From: Parabacteroides sp. FAFU027
Lineage (GTDB): Bacteria > Bacteroidota > Bacteroidia > Bacteroidales > UBA7332
DNA length: 64,000 nt
Assembly (NCBI RefSeq): GCF_022808675.1
Contig: NZ_JAKZKV010000003.1
Span: forward strand, 248,001-312,000
Direction: 5' to 3'
Position numbers and translations under genes: made by a program. Below are positions 8,733-17,247 of the stretch, in pieces (position 1 is the first letter of the stretch; the number at the start of each line of letters is the position of its first letter). The notes beneath the pieces are model-generated. The model worked only from the letters and a program-made list of their open reading frames with translations, ran no database searches and was not told the DNA's origin.

Positions 8733-8774
8733 TATTTTCGCAAAAATGGGAGTAAGCTAACAACTTACCCCCAT
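8733..8774 (+). promoter_or_regulatory. Promoter-like box and 5' hairpin ahead of the antiporter
   Basis: TATTTTCG (8733-8740) differs from the Bacteroidetes -7 box TAnnTTTG by one base. It is followed by an 11-bp stem with one mismatch (8746-8756 with 8764-8774, loop CTAACAA), which would form the 5' end of the transcript. The rest of the gap 8510-8807 shows no other clear feature. Confidence 0.35.
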
Positions 8775-8807
8775 ATTTATATATATAACCAATAAAAAAA
8801 GAAGCCT

Positions 8808-11087
8808 ATGCGTCAACACAAAAACCTTCTCTATTACATCACGACTATCGTGGGATTTTCGTTGATGATTTATTATGTAGTGACAAGCGGCAAAATACTG
8901 GAAACCGGCAGACCTATTCATACCCTGCCCTCCTCCATGCTTTCACACTGGGATATGGCGGTGCAGACGCTGACTGAAAATCTCACCCACCCGTTATCCA
9001 TACTACTACTTCAGATTGTGGTGATTATCGTGGTAGCCCGCTTCTTTGCTTTTATCTGTCAGAAAATTGGCCAACCGACCGTTATCGGTGAGATTCTGGC
9101 CGGTATATTCCTGGGGCCTTCATTTTTTGGCCACCATTTTCCCGAATTATCCAAATTTATTTTCCCTGCGGCATCATTGGGAAACCTTCAGTTTCTGAGT
9201 CAGATCGGATTGGTGCTCTTCATGTTTATCGTGGGCATGGAGCTTGACCTGAAGGTACTTAAGAATAAAGCCCAGAATGCGATTATCATCAGCCACGCCA
9301 GTATCGTGTTGCCATTTGCACTCGGTATGGGGCTGGCCTACTACATCTATAAGGATTTTGCTCCGGAGCATGCCTCATTCCTCTCCTTCGCCCTCTTTTT
9401 GGGAATTGCGATGAGTATCACGGCATTTCCGGTTTTGGCCCGCATCGTACAGGAGCGCGGCCTTTCCAAAACCAAAATCGGTGCGATGGTCATCACCTGC
9501 GCCGCAGCCGATGATATCACGGCCTGGTGTTTGCTGGCGGCTGTGATTGCCGTTGTCAAAGCAGGCAGTATGCTGAGTGCGCTTTACACGATCGCTATGG
9601 CGGTCGGTTATGTATTGGTGATGTTTCTGATTGTACGACCTTTCTACAAACGCCTCGGTGAGCAATACACCAATAAGGAATACCTGAGCAAACCGGTAGT
9701 GGGCATCTTCTTTATCATGCTCTTTATCTCGGCATATACGACCGAAACCATTGGTATCCACGCCCTCTTCGGCGCTTTCGTGGCCGGGGTAATCATGCCT
9801 ACGAATATCTCTTTCCGTAATATTTTTGTGGAAAAGGTGGAAGATATATCGTTACTGCTCTTGTTACCGCTATTCTTCGTATTCACCGGTTTGCGTACTG
9901 AAATCGGTCTCCTAAACGAACCTTATCTCTGGAAAGTTACCGGTTTTATCATTCTGGTAGCGGTAGTTGGTAAGTTTGTGGGAAGTGCACTGTCGGCAAA
10001 GTTTGTCGGACAGACCTGGCGCGAGAGCCTTACCATCGGCGCCCTGATGAATACCCGCGGACTGATGGAGCTTGTCGTGCTCAATATCGGTTACGACCTC
10101 GGTGTACTGGGTCCGACAATATTTGCCATGATGATCCTGATGGCATTGACTACTACCTTTATGACGGGTCCGGCACTCAGCCTGATCGGCCTTATTTTCC
10201 CGGAGAAAAAGAAAAAACCTCAAACCCGAAATATCCGACAGAAAGAGCATTACAAAGTATTGCTTGCTGTAGGAAATCCACACAGTGGAAAGCCGCTTAT
10301 CCGTCTGGCTCAGGGATTTACCGGTAAGGAGATTGACCAGTCGGACATCACCGTATTGCACCTTTCTCCAAGTAACGACCTCAACCCGCATAACATCGAC
10401 GAGTTTGAAAAGGAGAGTTTCCGCCAGATTAAACACGAGGCCAAACTGCTCGACCTACCTGTCACCACCATGTTTAAAGCCGCAGGGGATATTGAACGGG
10501 AAATCAGCCATACGGCGAACCAAAACGACTTCGACCTGTTATTAATCGGCGTTGGGCCTTCCATTTACGAAGGAACGCTGCTTGGGAAAGTGCTTGGATT
10601 CACCTCGTCGTTTATCATGCCTGACCGTCTCTATGGTAAAATCACCGGACGCGACAAGCTATATGACACTGCCGGACTGGGTGACCGCACCATCCGCATT
10701 ATGAAAGGGTGCGATGTGCCGGTGGGTGTATTTCTCAATAACAAGTTCGAACACCTTGAGCATGTACTCATTCCGTTTATCACCGAGAGCGACAGCTTCC
10801 TGCTCGATTATGCCGAGCGTCTGCTTCAACACAGCAATGCCACTATTGCATTGATCGACCTGAATCAGTATATGCAAAAGAGCAAAGAACATAATGGCCG
10901 GTTGAATAAGATGAAACAAACGGCACCGGAACGCATCACCCTGTTCAGCAACCATTCGTTTGAGAACAACCTGTTGCCGCGCCAGTGCCTGATGATCATC
11001 AGTTTTGAAAGCTGGAAACAGGTAATGGAAAACCGATTCGAAGGTCTGTCGGATAAGAGTTCTATCCTGATTATAAAAAACAACTAA
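8808..11087 (+). CDS. CPA2-family cation/proton antiporter with C-terminal universal-stress-like domains
   Basis: 759-aa membrane protein. Residues about 1-470 hold an N-terminal helix and a Na+/H+ exchanger domain of about 12 helices, with motifs GQPTVIGEILAGIFLGPSFF, SITAFPVLARIVQERGL and GALMNTRGLMELVVLNIGYD typical of KefB/GerN-like CPA2 transporters. Residues about 470-759 are cytosolic and resemble two universal-stress-type folds (YKVLLAVGNP, LLIGVGP, HVLIPF). It probably exchanges Na+ or K+ for protons and helps pH or salt homeostasis. It is followed 45 nt later by carbonic anhydrase on the same strand, a pairing consistent with pH and bicarbonate balance. The transported ion is not determined. 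Confidence 0.85.
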   Translation: MRQHKNLLYYITTIVGFSLMIYYVVTSGKILETGRPIHTLPSSMLSHWDMAVQTLTENLTHPLSILLLQIVVIIVVARFFAFICQKIGQPTVIGEILAGIFLGPSFFGHHFPELSKFIFPAASLGNLQFLSQIGLVLFMFIVGMELDLKVLKNKAQNAIIISHASIVLPFALGMGLAYYIYKDFAPEHASFLSFALFLGIAMSITAFPVLARIVQERGLSKTKIGAMVITCAAADDITAWCLLAAVIAVVKAGSMLSALYTIAMAVGYVLVMFLIVRPFYKRLGEQYTNKEYLSKPVVGIFFIMLFISAYTTETIGIHALFGAFVAGVIMPTNISFRNIFVEKVEDISLLLLLPLFFVFTGLRTEIGLLNEPYLWKVTGFIILVAVVGKFVGSALSAKFVGQTWRESLTIGALMNTRGLMELVVLNIGYDLGVLGPTIFAMMILMALTTTFMTGPALSLIGLIFPEKKKKPQTRNIRQKEHYKVLLAVGNPHSGKPLIRLAQGFTGKEIDQSDITVLHLSPSNDLNPHNIDEFEKESFRQIKHEAKLLDLPVTTMFKAAGDIEREISHTANQNDFDLLLIGVGPSIYEGTLLGKVLGFTSSFIMPDRLYGKITGRDKLYDTAGLGDRTIRIMKGCDVPVGVFLNNKFEHLEHVLIPFITESDSFLLDYAERLLQHSNATIALIDLNQYMQKSKEHNGRLNKMKQTAPERITLFSNHSFENNLLPRQCLMIISFESWKQVMENRFEGLSDKSSILIIKNN

Positions 11088-11132
11088 CCCCATCATACGG
11101 GGAATCATTTATTCTGAAACAACTCATAACCC

Positions 11133-11774
11133 ATGAAGTATCATACCGCCGAGACACAGGCTACCATGACGCCTGCCAAAGCGCTTCAATTCCTGAAGGA
11201 TGGAAATCAACGGTTTATCAATAACCTGAATGCCAACCATGACTTGCTGAAACAAGTCAACAGTTACAAGGACGGGCAGTTTCCTTTTGCCATCATACTT
11301 GGATGTATGGATAGCCGCACTACGGTTGAGCATATCTTCGACCAGGGATTGGGCGATGTTTTCAGCGTTCGCATAGCCGGAAACATTGTTAATGACGATA
11401 TTCTTGGTAGCCTGGAGTATGCCTGCAAGATCACGGGCAGCAAACTGATCCTGGTATTGGGACACAGCAAATGCGGTGCTACCTACGGGGCCTGCTCGGG
11501 TACAAAGGTGGGCCATCTTACCCAGTTATTGGATAAATTCCAGTCCTCAATTGATAAGGTGAAATTACATTATCCCGATACACAAATGACTGATAATACT
11601 TTCGTGGACGCTGTCTCACACCAAAATGTATTGCAAAGTATGAGAGAGATTATGGCTAAAAGCCCCGTACTCAAAGAGATGATTGAAGCCGGAGAGATAG
11701 GACTCGTTGGTGCATTCTATAACCTAGAGACAGGGGTAGTGGAATTTATGGATGAACAAATCAGAATATTATAA
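11133..11774 (+). CDS. Beta-class carbonic anhydrase
   Basis: 213-aa beta carbonic anhydrase interconverting CO2 and bicarbonate. Zinc ligands are C58 (LGCMDSR), H111 and C114 (LGHSKCGA), with the D60/R62 dyad present. The C-terminal NLETGVVEFMD is characteristic. It lies 45 nt after the antiporter gene, so the two may be co-transcribed, and probably supplies bicarbonate to carboxylases or buffers pH. Length and motifs match the family well. Confidence 0.93.
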   Translation: MKYHTAETQATMTPAKALQFLKDGNQRFINNLNANHDLLKQVNSYKDGQFPFAIILGCMDSRTTVEHIFDQGLGDVFSVRIAGNIVNDDILGSLEYACKITGSKLILVLGHSKCGATYGACSGTKVGHLTQLLDKFQSSIDKVKLHYPDTQMTDNTFVDAVSHQNVLQSMREIMAKSPVLKEMIEAGEIGLVGAFYNLETGVVEFMDEQIRIL

Positions 11775-11816
11775 AAAAGTCTGCTCTCCTGAGCAATACG
11801 AAAATCGTTAATTTAC

Positions 11817-11862
11817 AAATCATTGTCTGGATGCAGCAAAGCGGAAAGGCAATGATTTTTTT
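11817..11862 (+). terminator. Possible terminator after carbonic anhydrase
   Basis: AAATCATTG (11817-11825) pairs with CAATGATTT (11850-11858) around a 24-nt loop and is followed by T residues to 11862. The stem is AT-rich and the loop long, so support is modest. Confidence 0.4.
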
Positions 11863-12528
11863 ATTCTACATGGATGGCACTTCAATATGTTTATTGAATC
11901 CCAGATTACGATTTTATCATACTAGTTGGAATAACCGTAGTTTTATATCAAAATAATAGTTTCTGTCCATTGTTTACCACAGACCCTGGTTACTAGTGTG
12001 TCTCTGGAGCATCCCTAGAGGATCTCTAGAGTGTCCCTAGAGGATCAAACGTCTAAAATGGACTGTTTTTGAGCTTTTATATTTTGACAAAATGTCAATT
12101 TAAATCATATTTCTTCGATTATGATCGGGACAATAGTAATACTCTCCCTAATTGGTCAGGTCATAGATAAATACATAAATATCCAGAATAACCAGATATG
12201 TAATTTACACTATTTCCAGATATAATACATATCTTATAGGATGTGGGGGATATCTGGATATTATGTGGGGCAAATGTGGGTTAAATCTGGGTATTTATGC
12301 AATTTGGCAGGAAGTTGGTATTTATCGTGAGGAACTCATCTAAGCATACCAATCCATAAATTACGTCACGACTTTACACCTTTTTTATTGGGATAACAAG
12401 GAGTTTGAGTAATCATACATCAAGTGTAAAAACATCGTACTCTTTCCGTACGTGATCGCAGTAAAAGGGTTAAACATCGCACGGTTTTTATGGGCAAACG
12501 CATGAAATGGGTGGAATTTCGCTGTTTA

Positions 12529-12625
12529 TGGCACTCGGATAACACGGATTTTGACGGATGACCTCTGATTTCTTTTTCTTATCCTTACAAATCCGAGCTG
12601 AGAAGCATCCGTGGCATCTGTGTGC
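12529..12625. repeat. CACGGAT-type inverted repeat, copy B (upstream of Fic gene)
   Basis: Left arm GCACTCGGATAACACGGA (from 12531) and right arm TCCGTGGCATCTGTGTGC (ending 12625) match in inverted orientation at 14 of 18 positions. Inner GACGGAT and ATCCGAG units surround a T-rich centre. The design is the same as copies C-E. Confidence 0.8.
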
Positions 12626-12681
12626 AAATAAATCTTTCCATAAAAGCACCTCAATATAACACCCTGTCTTTTTGGTTTGTC

Positions 12682-12689
12682 TATATTTG
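12682..12689 (+). promoter_or_regulatory. Bacteroidetes-type -7 box upstream of the Fic gene
   Basis: TATATTTG matches TAnnTTTG exactly, 50 nt before the ATG at 12740. No clear -33 TTTG is found at the standard distance. Confidence 0.4.
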
Positions 12690-12739
12690 CATTTCAATCA
12701 AAACATGGAATTATTTGAGGATAAGTAAATAATTAAGCT

Positions 12740-13525
12740 ATGACTTTATATCTCCAAATCATCCCCACTACCCTTTTTCCCAAATACCTCTCCCAAATCA
12801 ATCCCGATTTACAGGAACGATTTGACCAATTGGAAGATGCCGAAATATCTACCGATGCCTTCAGCTTCTATACTTCGGTCGCATCCGTCTATTCCAGCAA
12901 AATAGAGGGGGAAGATATTGAGCTGGACTCTTATGTCAAACACAAACGGTTTGGGGTGGCGTTTCTGCCCGATTACACCAAAAAGATTGACGACCTCTAC
13001 AATGCCTACACCTTTGCCAAAACTCACGAGCTAAGCCGGGAAAATATAGCAGAGGTACACAAGTTACTAAGTAAACATATCCTATCGAAGCATCAACACG
13101 GGAAATTCCGTACACAAAACATGTATGTGATCACGCCTGATGGAAAGATTGAATATGTGGCTGCATCACCGTTTGAAGTGGAAAGTGAGATGCAGAAATT
13201 CTATCACGATCTGGAGGTGTTGCTGAATCAGGAGATGAGTATTGCCGAGGTGTTTTACTTTGCCGCCATGCTACATCTGGTATTTGTGAAAATCCACCCG
13301 TGGAATGATGGCAACGGTCGTACAGCCCGCCTGATAGAAAAGTGGTTCTTGGCACAAAAATTGGGCGAAAAGAGCTGGTTTATCCGGAGTGAACAATATT
13401 ACTACGAACATCACAACACCTATTACCAGAACATTCGGGCATTGGGCATTGAGTATGATCAACTGGATTATTCGAAAGCTTTGCCTTTTTTATTGATGTT
13501 GCCCGAGTCGATTATGGCACACTGA
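12740..13525 (+). CDS. Fic domain protein (AMP-transferase type)
   Basis: 261-aa Fic family protein. The catalytic motif HPWNDGNGRTAR (H186-R197) matches HxFx(D/E)GNGRxxR with Trp in place of Phe. An N-terminal inhibitory motif SSKIEG (residues 52-57) fits the class II [S/T]xxxE[G/N] helix that blocks ATP binding. The enzyme would therefore be an autoinhibited protein AMPylator. No antitoxin gene is adjacent and the protein carries its own inhibitory helix, arguing against a two-gene toxin pair. It stands alone after a repeat-bearing 965-nt gap; the following gene starts 38 nt on. The target protein is unknown. Confidence 0.88.
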   Translation: MTLYLQIIPTTLFPKYLSQINPDLQERFDQLEDAEISTDAFSFYTSVASVYSSKIEGEDIELDSYVKHKRFGVAFLPDYTKKIDDLYNAYTFAKTHELSRENIAEVHKLLSKHILSKHQHGKFRTQNMYVITPDGKIEYVAASPFEVESEMQKFYHDLEVLLNQEMSIAEVFYFAAMLHLVFVKIHPWNDGNGRTARLIEKWFLAQKLGEKSWFIRSEQYYYEHHNTYYQNIRALGIEYDQLDYSKALPFLLMLPESIMAH

Positions 13526-13563
13526 TGACACGGAATAATTGTATTTATAATCACACACAAACT

Positions 13564-14553
13564 ATGAAAAAAATCATCTTGCTCTTTACACTGACTATCC
13601 AGATTACTTTGATCTTTGCAGATGATACCAACTTAGGTTCACAAGGAGGAAACGTCTTCCCTATCATGAGAAACAAGTATATCAGGATGGCAAAGGAAGA
13701 TGTCAAAGTGAAAATGCTAAAGGATAGTTGTATCGTTACCTGTCTGTTTTGGTTCAAGAATTACAGTAGAGAGAAGCAATATGTTTTTATGGGCTTTCCT
13801 GATTACTTTGAATGTGTTGGGGAGGATTCTGAGAGTCTGCGACATTTTACATGTCAAATTAATAATAAAAAGACCGAGGTAAGACCATTGTCACAAAAAA
13901 TTACCGAAGAGTTAGATACAGCAGAGGTCAATTATGAAAGATGGTACTGCTGGGATACCAATTTCAAACCGAATGAAACATTGTTAATCTGGAATACTTA
14001 TGTTGCCAATTGGGGAGGAAGCGCTGACGGAACATTATTAATCAGCTACCTGATCGGAACCGGAAGAACCTGGCATGAGACCATCGGTGACGGTAAAATT
14101 ACTTTTGACTTTTCGGACCTGGTTTCGCAAAGTTTTGTTGATACCACCGGCTATGGAACACATAAACTGAGTCCGGGCATGACTCGTCAGGTTTATAATG
14201 ACAGTATAGTTTATTCTTTTAAAAACTACTATCCCGATTGGGGTGAGCAATACAGTGTTTCACTACTTCCATTTTGGAAATATTATGCTTATAATGATAC
14301 CATTTCAACAAACCCGTATAAGGAAGGGAGAGGCGAATTTTCTTTTGAATACAAATATACCAAACCGACATTACGTCTAATGCGTAATGAAGTCTATGCC
14401 CGTCATGGGTATATCTTTAAAGATGAAGCCCTGAATACTTACTTCCGAAAATTCAAATGGTATAAGCCTAATCCAAAGTTCGAGATGAATCAGCTAAAGA
14501 AGTTTGAATTATACTTTATTGATTATATCAAGGGGCTGGAGGAGAAGAAATAA
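13564..14553 (+). CDS. Secreted or periplasmic YARHG-domain protein
   Basis: 329-aa protein with a signal peptide (MKKIILLFTLTIQITLIFA). The C-terminal 60 residues carry the YARHG domain (NEVYARHGYIF, with the following aromatic-rich KFKWYKPNP), an extracellular module of unknown role. The central region, residues about 30-260, is beta-rich and I do not recognise it. The frame is open upstream to 13525, but the ATG at 13564 gives the signal peptide and is preferred. It follows the Fic gene by 38 nt and precedes repeat copy C. The function is unknown. Confidence 0.75.
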   Translation: MKKIILLFTLTIQITLIFADDTNLGSQGGNVFPIMRNKYIRMAKEDVKVKMLKDSCIVTCLFWFKNYSREKQYVFMGFPDYFECVGEDSESLRHFTCQINNKKTEVRPLSQKITEELDTAEVNYERWYCWDTNFKPNETLLIWNTYVANWGGSADGTLLISYLIGTGRTWHETIGDGKITFDFSDLVSQSFVDTTGYGTHKLSPGMTRQVYNDSIVYSFKNYYPDWGEQYSVSLLPFWKYYAYNDTISTNPYKEGRGEFSFEYKYTKPTLRLMRNEVYARHGYIFKDEALNTYFRKFKWYKPNPKFEMNQLKKFELYFIDYIKGLEEKK

Positions 14554-14558
14554 TTTAT

Positions 14559-14674
14559 AGCACACGGATGACACGGATTTTGACGGATAACCACGGATTC
14601 CTTTTTCTTATCCGTGAAAATCCGTGTTGCTTGCATCCGTGTTATCCGTGTGCTTATCTCGTCATCCGTGTGCC
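14559..14674. repeat. CACGGAT-type inverted repeat, copy C (upstream of bioB)
   Basis: The longest copy. Repeated CACGGAT/GACGGAT units on the left (GCACACGGATGACACGGAT) are mirrored by ATCCGTG units on the right, including TTATCCGTGTGC and GTCATCCGTGTGCC, around CTTTTTC. It lies between the YARHG gene and the bioB promoter. Confidence 0.85.
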
Positions 14675-14704
14675 ATGAATTTTCAACCGTGTGCATATTA
14701 TTCC

Positions 14705-14712
14705 TATCTTTG
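14705..14712 (+). promoter_or_regulatory. Bacteroidetes-type -7 box of the biotin operon
   Basis: TATCTTTG matches TAnnTTTG exactly and lies just after repeat copy C. A TTTT sits about 21 nt upstream in place of TTTG. The start would be near 14718, only about 15 nt before the leader ATG at 14733 and 180 nt before bioB. Confidence 0.5.
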
Positions 14713-14732
14713 CCCCGCAAAAATACCTCAAC

Positions 14733-14900
14733 ATGTTCAAACAGACACAATTCAACAAAAGAAAACGACTCCATTTCCGACGCTGGTCGAGAAAGGGGTA
14801 TGCCATCTTCGTGTCCCGTCATTATGAGGTGATTATGTCGGAATGCACGGCCTCCGTGTCCTCCGGATTCCTACCAAAAACCAAATCAATCAAAAAACAA
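14733..14900 (+). other. 56-codon leader in frame with bioB
   Basis: From ATG 14733 the frame is open into bioB without a stop. The peptide includes the basic-aromatic stretch FRRWSRKGYAIFVSRHYEV. From memory this resembles a short conserved peptide seen ahead of some Bacteroidetes outer-membrane receptor genes; I cannot verify that here. Either it is translated as a leader or as an N-terminal extension of BioB, or the region is a 5' UTR with chance coding potential. Confidence 0.4.
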
Positions 14901-15872
14901 ATGCTAACAGTTTCTCAACTCGAAGAGAAAGTGCTATGCGGCGAACGACTCACCGAAGAGGAAGCTCTTTGGCTGGCTCTGCATGCCGAAAATGAAGCAC
15001 TTTACGCGGCGGCCAACCGCATCCGCGAACATTTCTGCGGAAATAAAATGGACCTGTGCACCATCCTCAACGCCAAATCAGGCAAATGCTCCGAAGACTG
15101 CAAATGGTGCTCGCAGTCGGCTCACCACCAGACCAACATTCAGGTTTACGACCTGGTCAACCCGCAAGAGGCTTTCCAACAGGCCAAACACAACGAAGCG
15201 GCAGGCGCCCACAAATTCTCCCTCGTCACCAGCGGCCGCGCTATTTCCCATCATCATCTCGACAAACTTTGCAAGATTTACTCTGATCTGAAGAAAGAGA
15301 CTCCGAAGCTCGAACTTTGCGCTTCCATGGGGCTACTCGATCGGGAAAAGATGCAAAAACTGCTCGATACCGGTGTCAAAAACTACCACTGTAATATCGA
15401 AACGGCTCCGTCCTTCTTCTCCGAACTTTGCTCTACCCACACCTCTGAAGAAAAAATCGAAACCATCCGGATTGCCCGCGACCTCGGCATGGGGATCTGC
15501 TCCGGCGGTATCATCGGTATGGGTGAAACGATGGCGCAACGGGTAGAGATGGCGCTCACCCTACAAGAGCTGGAGGTAGAATCCATTCCGCTCAACATCC
15601 TCAATCCCATAGAAGGTACCAAACTCGAAAACCAGTCCCCACTTACTGACGAAGAGATTCTGACCACCATTGCCGTGTTCCGATTCGTGAATCCGAAAGC
15701 GCTGATCCGCTTTGCCGGAGGACGTAACCTGATTGTTCATATCCAGAACAAAGCGTTAAAAGCCGGGATCAATGCGGCATTGATCGGCGACCTGCTGACC
15801 ACCATCGGCAGCAAAGGAATGAAACAAGATATCGAAGATTTTAAAACCGCAGGATTTGATGTCAATCGTTGA
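14901..15872 (+). CDS. bioB: Biotin synthase
   Basis: Radical-SAM enzyme that inserts sulfur into dethiobiotin in the last step of biotin synthesis. 323 aa from the ATG at 14901, the family's usual length. The radical-SAM cysteines are C63, C67 and C70 (KCSEDCKWC). The [2Fe-2S] side is represented by LELCASMG and [12 protein letters not shown], and [14 protein letters not shown] is also typical. The frame extends upstream to 14733 (see leader). It is the first gene of bioB-A-F-G-C-D; its 3' end overlaps the bioA start by 14 nt. Confidence 0.96.
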   Translation: MLTVSQLEEKVLCGERLTEEEALWLALHAENEALYAAANRIREHFCGNKMDLCTILNAKSGKCSEDCKWCSQSAHHQTNIQVYDLVNPQEAFQQAKHNEAAGAHKFSLVTSGRAISHHHLDKLCKIYSDLKKETPKLELCASMGLLDREKMQKLLDTGVKNYHCNIETAPSFFSELCSTHTSEEKIETIRIARDLGMGICSGGIIGMGETMAQRVEMALTLQELEVESIPLNILNPIEGTKLENQSPLTDEEILTTIAVFRFVNPKALIRFAGGRNLIVHIQNKALKAGINAALIGDLLTTIGSKGMKQDIEDFKTAGFDVNR

Positions 15873-17160
15873 AACTGAACTACAGCAACGGCTCGCACTC
15901 GACCGGAAGCATATCTGGCATCCCTACACGTCAATGATTGATCCGTTACCTGTTTATCCTGTCCGCTCTGCGAATGGGGTATATATCGAACTGGAAGACG
16001 GTCGCCGCCTCATAGATGGCATGTCATCGTGGTGGGCTTGTATCCACGGATACAATCATCCGGTGATGAACTGCGCCATCGAAGGGCAGTTGAAACGGAT
16101 GTCACACATCATGTTTGGCGGATTGACGCACGAACCGGCCATATCACTGGCTGAAAAGCTCTTGTCCATCGTTCCGCACAACCTGAAACATATCTTTTAC
16201 AGCGATTCGGGTTCGGTATCGGTGGAGGTGGCCATGAAGATGGCGATCCAGTACCAGCATGCCCTGGGCAAAAAAGAAAAATGCAAGTTCGCGACCATTC
16301 GTTCCGGTTATCACGGTGATACGTGGAATGCGATGTCAGTGTGCGATCCGGTAACGGGGATGCACGGATTGTTTGGTACGTCATTGCCGGTACACTACTT
16401 TGCTCCAGCCCCTACTTGTAAATTCGGTGGGGAATGGAATCCGGAAGATTTCCAGCCGATGCACGCTTTATTGCAAAAACATCGCGGGGAAATCGCTGCT
16501 GTTATCCTCGAACCGATTGTACAGGGAGCCGGAGGGATGCGTTTCTACCATCCGCAATATCTGGTGGAACTTTCCAGGTTATGCAAAGAGCTGGATATCC
16601 TGTTGATCTTTGATGAAATCGCGACCGGCTTTGGCCGAACCGGAAAACTCTTTGCCTGTCACCATGCGAATGTGCAGCCCGATATCATGACCATCGGGAA
16701 AGCCATTACGGGAGGCTACATGAGTTTTGCCGCCACGCTGGCAAGCAAAGAGGTGGCATTGACCATCTCACGGGGCGAAGCGGGAGTCTTTATGCACGGT
16801 CCTACCTTTATGGGAAATCCATTGGCTTGTGCTGCGGCGAATGCCTCCTTTGATCTGCTGATAAACAGCAATTGGCAAGCGAATATCGGTCGCATCGAAG
16901 CGCAAATGCAACTAGAGCTGGCTCCTGCAATGGCATTTGAAAATGTAGCCGATGTACGTGTACTGGGTGCGATCGGTGTGATCGAAATGAAAGAACCGGT
17001 GAACATGGCCCGTATGCAGGCCGCGTTTGTTGATCAGGGCATCTGGGTGCGTCCGTTTGGCAAACTGGTGTATATCATGCCGCCGTATATTATTTTGGAT
17101 GATGAATTGTCGAAATTAACCAATGGGTTATTGAATACAATAAGAATGGAACACGGATGA
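15859..17160 (+). CDS. bioA: Adenosylmethionine-8-amino-7-oxononanoate aminotransferase
   Basis: PLP enzyme converting KAPA to DAPA with SAM as amino donor, 433 aa. D252 ([13 protein letters not shown]) and the PLP lysine K281 ([13 protein letters not shown]) are present, with HIWHPYTSM and [11 protein letters not shown] near the N-terminus as in BioA. The start is ATG 15859, overlapping the end of bioB, so translational coupling is likely. The last codons (Glu-His-Gly-stop, GAACACGGATGA) coincide with the left end of repeat copy D, so the element appears to have supplied or overwritten the C-terminus. Confidence 0.95.
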   Translation: MSIVETELQQRLALDRKHIWHPYTSMIDPLPVYPVRSANGVYIELEDGRRLIDGMSSWWACIHGYNHPVMNCAIEGQLKRMSHIMFGGLTHEPAISLAEKLLSIVPHNLKHIFYSDSGSVSVEVAMKMAIQYQHALGKKEKCKFATIRSGYHGDTWNAMSVCDPVTGMHGLFGTSLPVHYFAPAPTCKFGGEWNPEDFQPMHALLQKHRGEIAAVILEPIVQGAGGMRFYHPQYLVELSRLCKELDILLIFDEIATGFGRTGKLFACHHANVQPDIMTIGKAITGGYMSFAATLASKEVALTISRGEAGVFMHGPTFMGNPLACAAANASFDLLINSNWQANIGRIEAQMQLELAPAMAFENVADVRVLGAIGVIEMKEPVNMARMQAAFVDQGIWVRPFGKLVYIMPPYIILDDELSKLTNGLLNTIRMEHG

Positions 17161-17242
17161 CACGGATGCTACGCAACACGGATATTCACGGATAAGAAAA
17201 AATCCGTGGTCATCCGTCTAAATCCGTGTTATCCGTGTGCCA
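17150..17242. repeat. CACGGAT-type inverted repeat, copy D (bioA-bioF junction)
   Basis: Left units AACACGGATGACACGGAT and AACACGGATATTCACGGAT mirror right units AATCCGTGG and AATCCGTGTTATCCGTG around AAGAAAA. It overlaps the bioA stop codon and ends 5 nt before the bioF start, filling the junction inside the biotin operon. Confidence 0.85.
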
Positions 17243-17247
17243 ACAAT

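Larger units (their letters stand above)
11775..12739. other. Long gene-free region between carbonic anhydrase and Fic genes
   Basis: 965 nt with no credible gene. It contains a weak terminator candidate (11817-11862), a cluster of CTAGAG motifs at about 12014-12046, several short ccagata/tatctgg motifs between 12180 and 12270, repeat copy B (12529-12625) and a promoter-like box (12682-12689). The stretch 12300-12520 is AT-rich and I see nothing in it. Confidence 0.6.

Noticed and set aside
12740-14553. Fic plus YARHG gene as a toxin-antitoxin or secreted effector pair
   Set aside because: The Fic protein has its own inhibitory motif, no antitoxin-like gene is present, and the YARHG protein is an exported protein with no known link.
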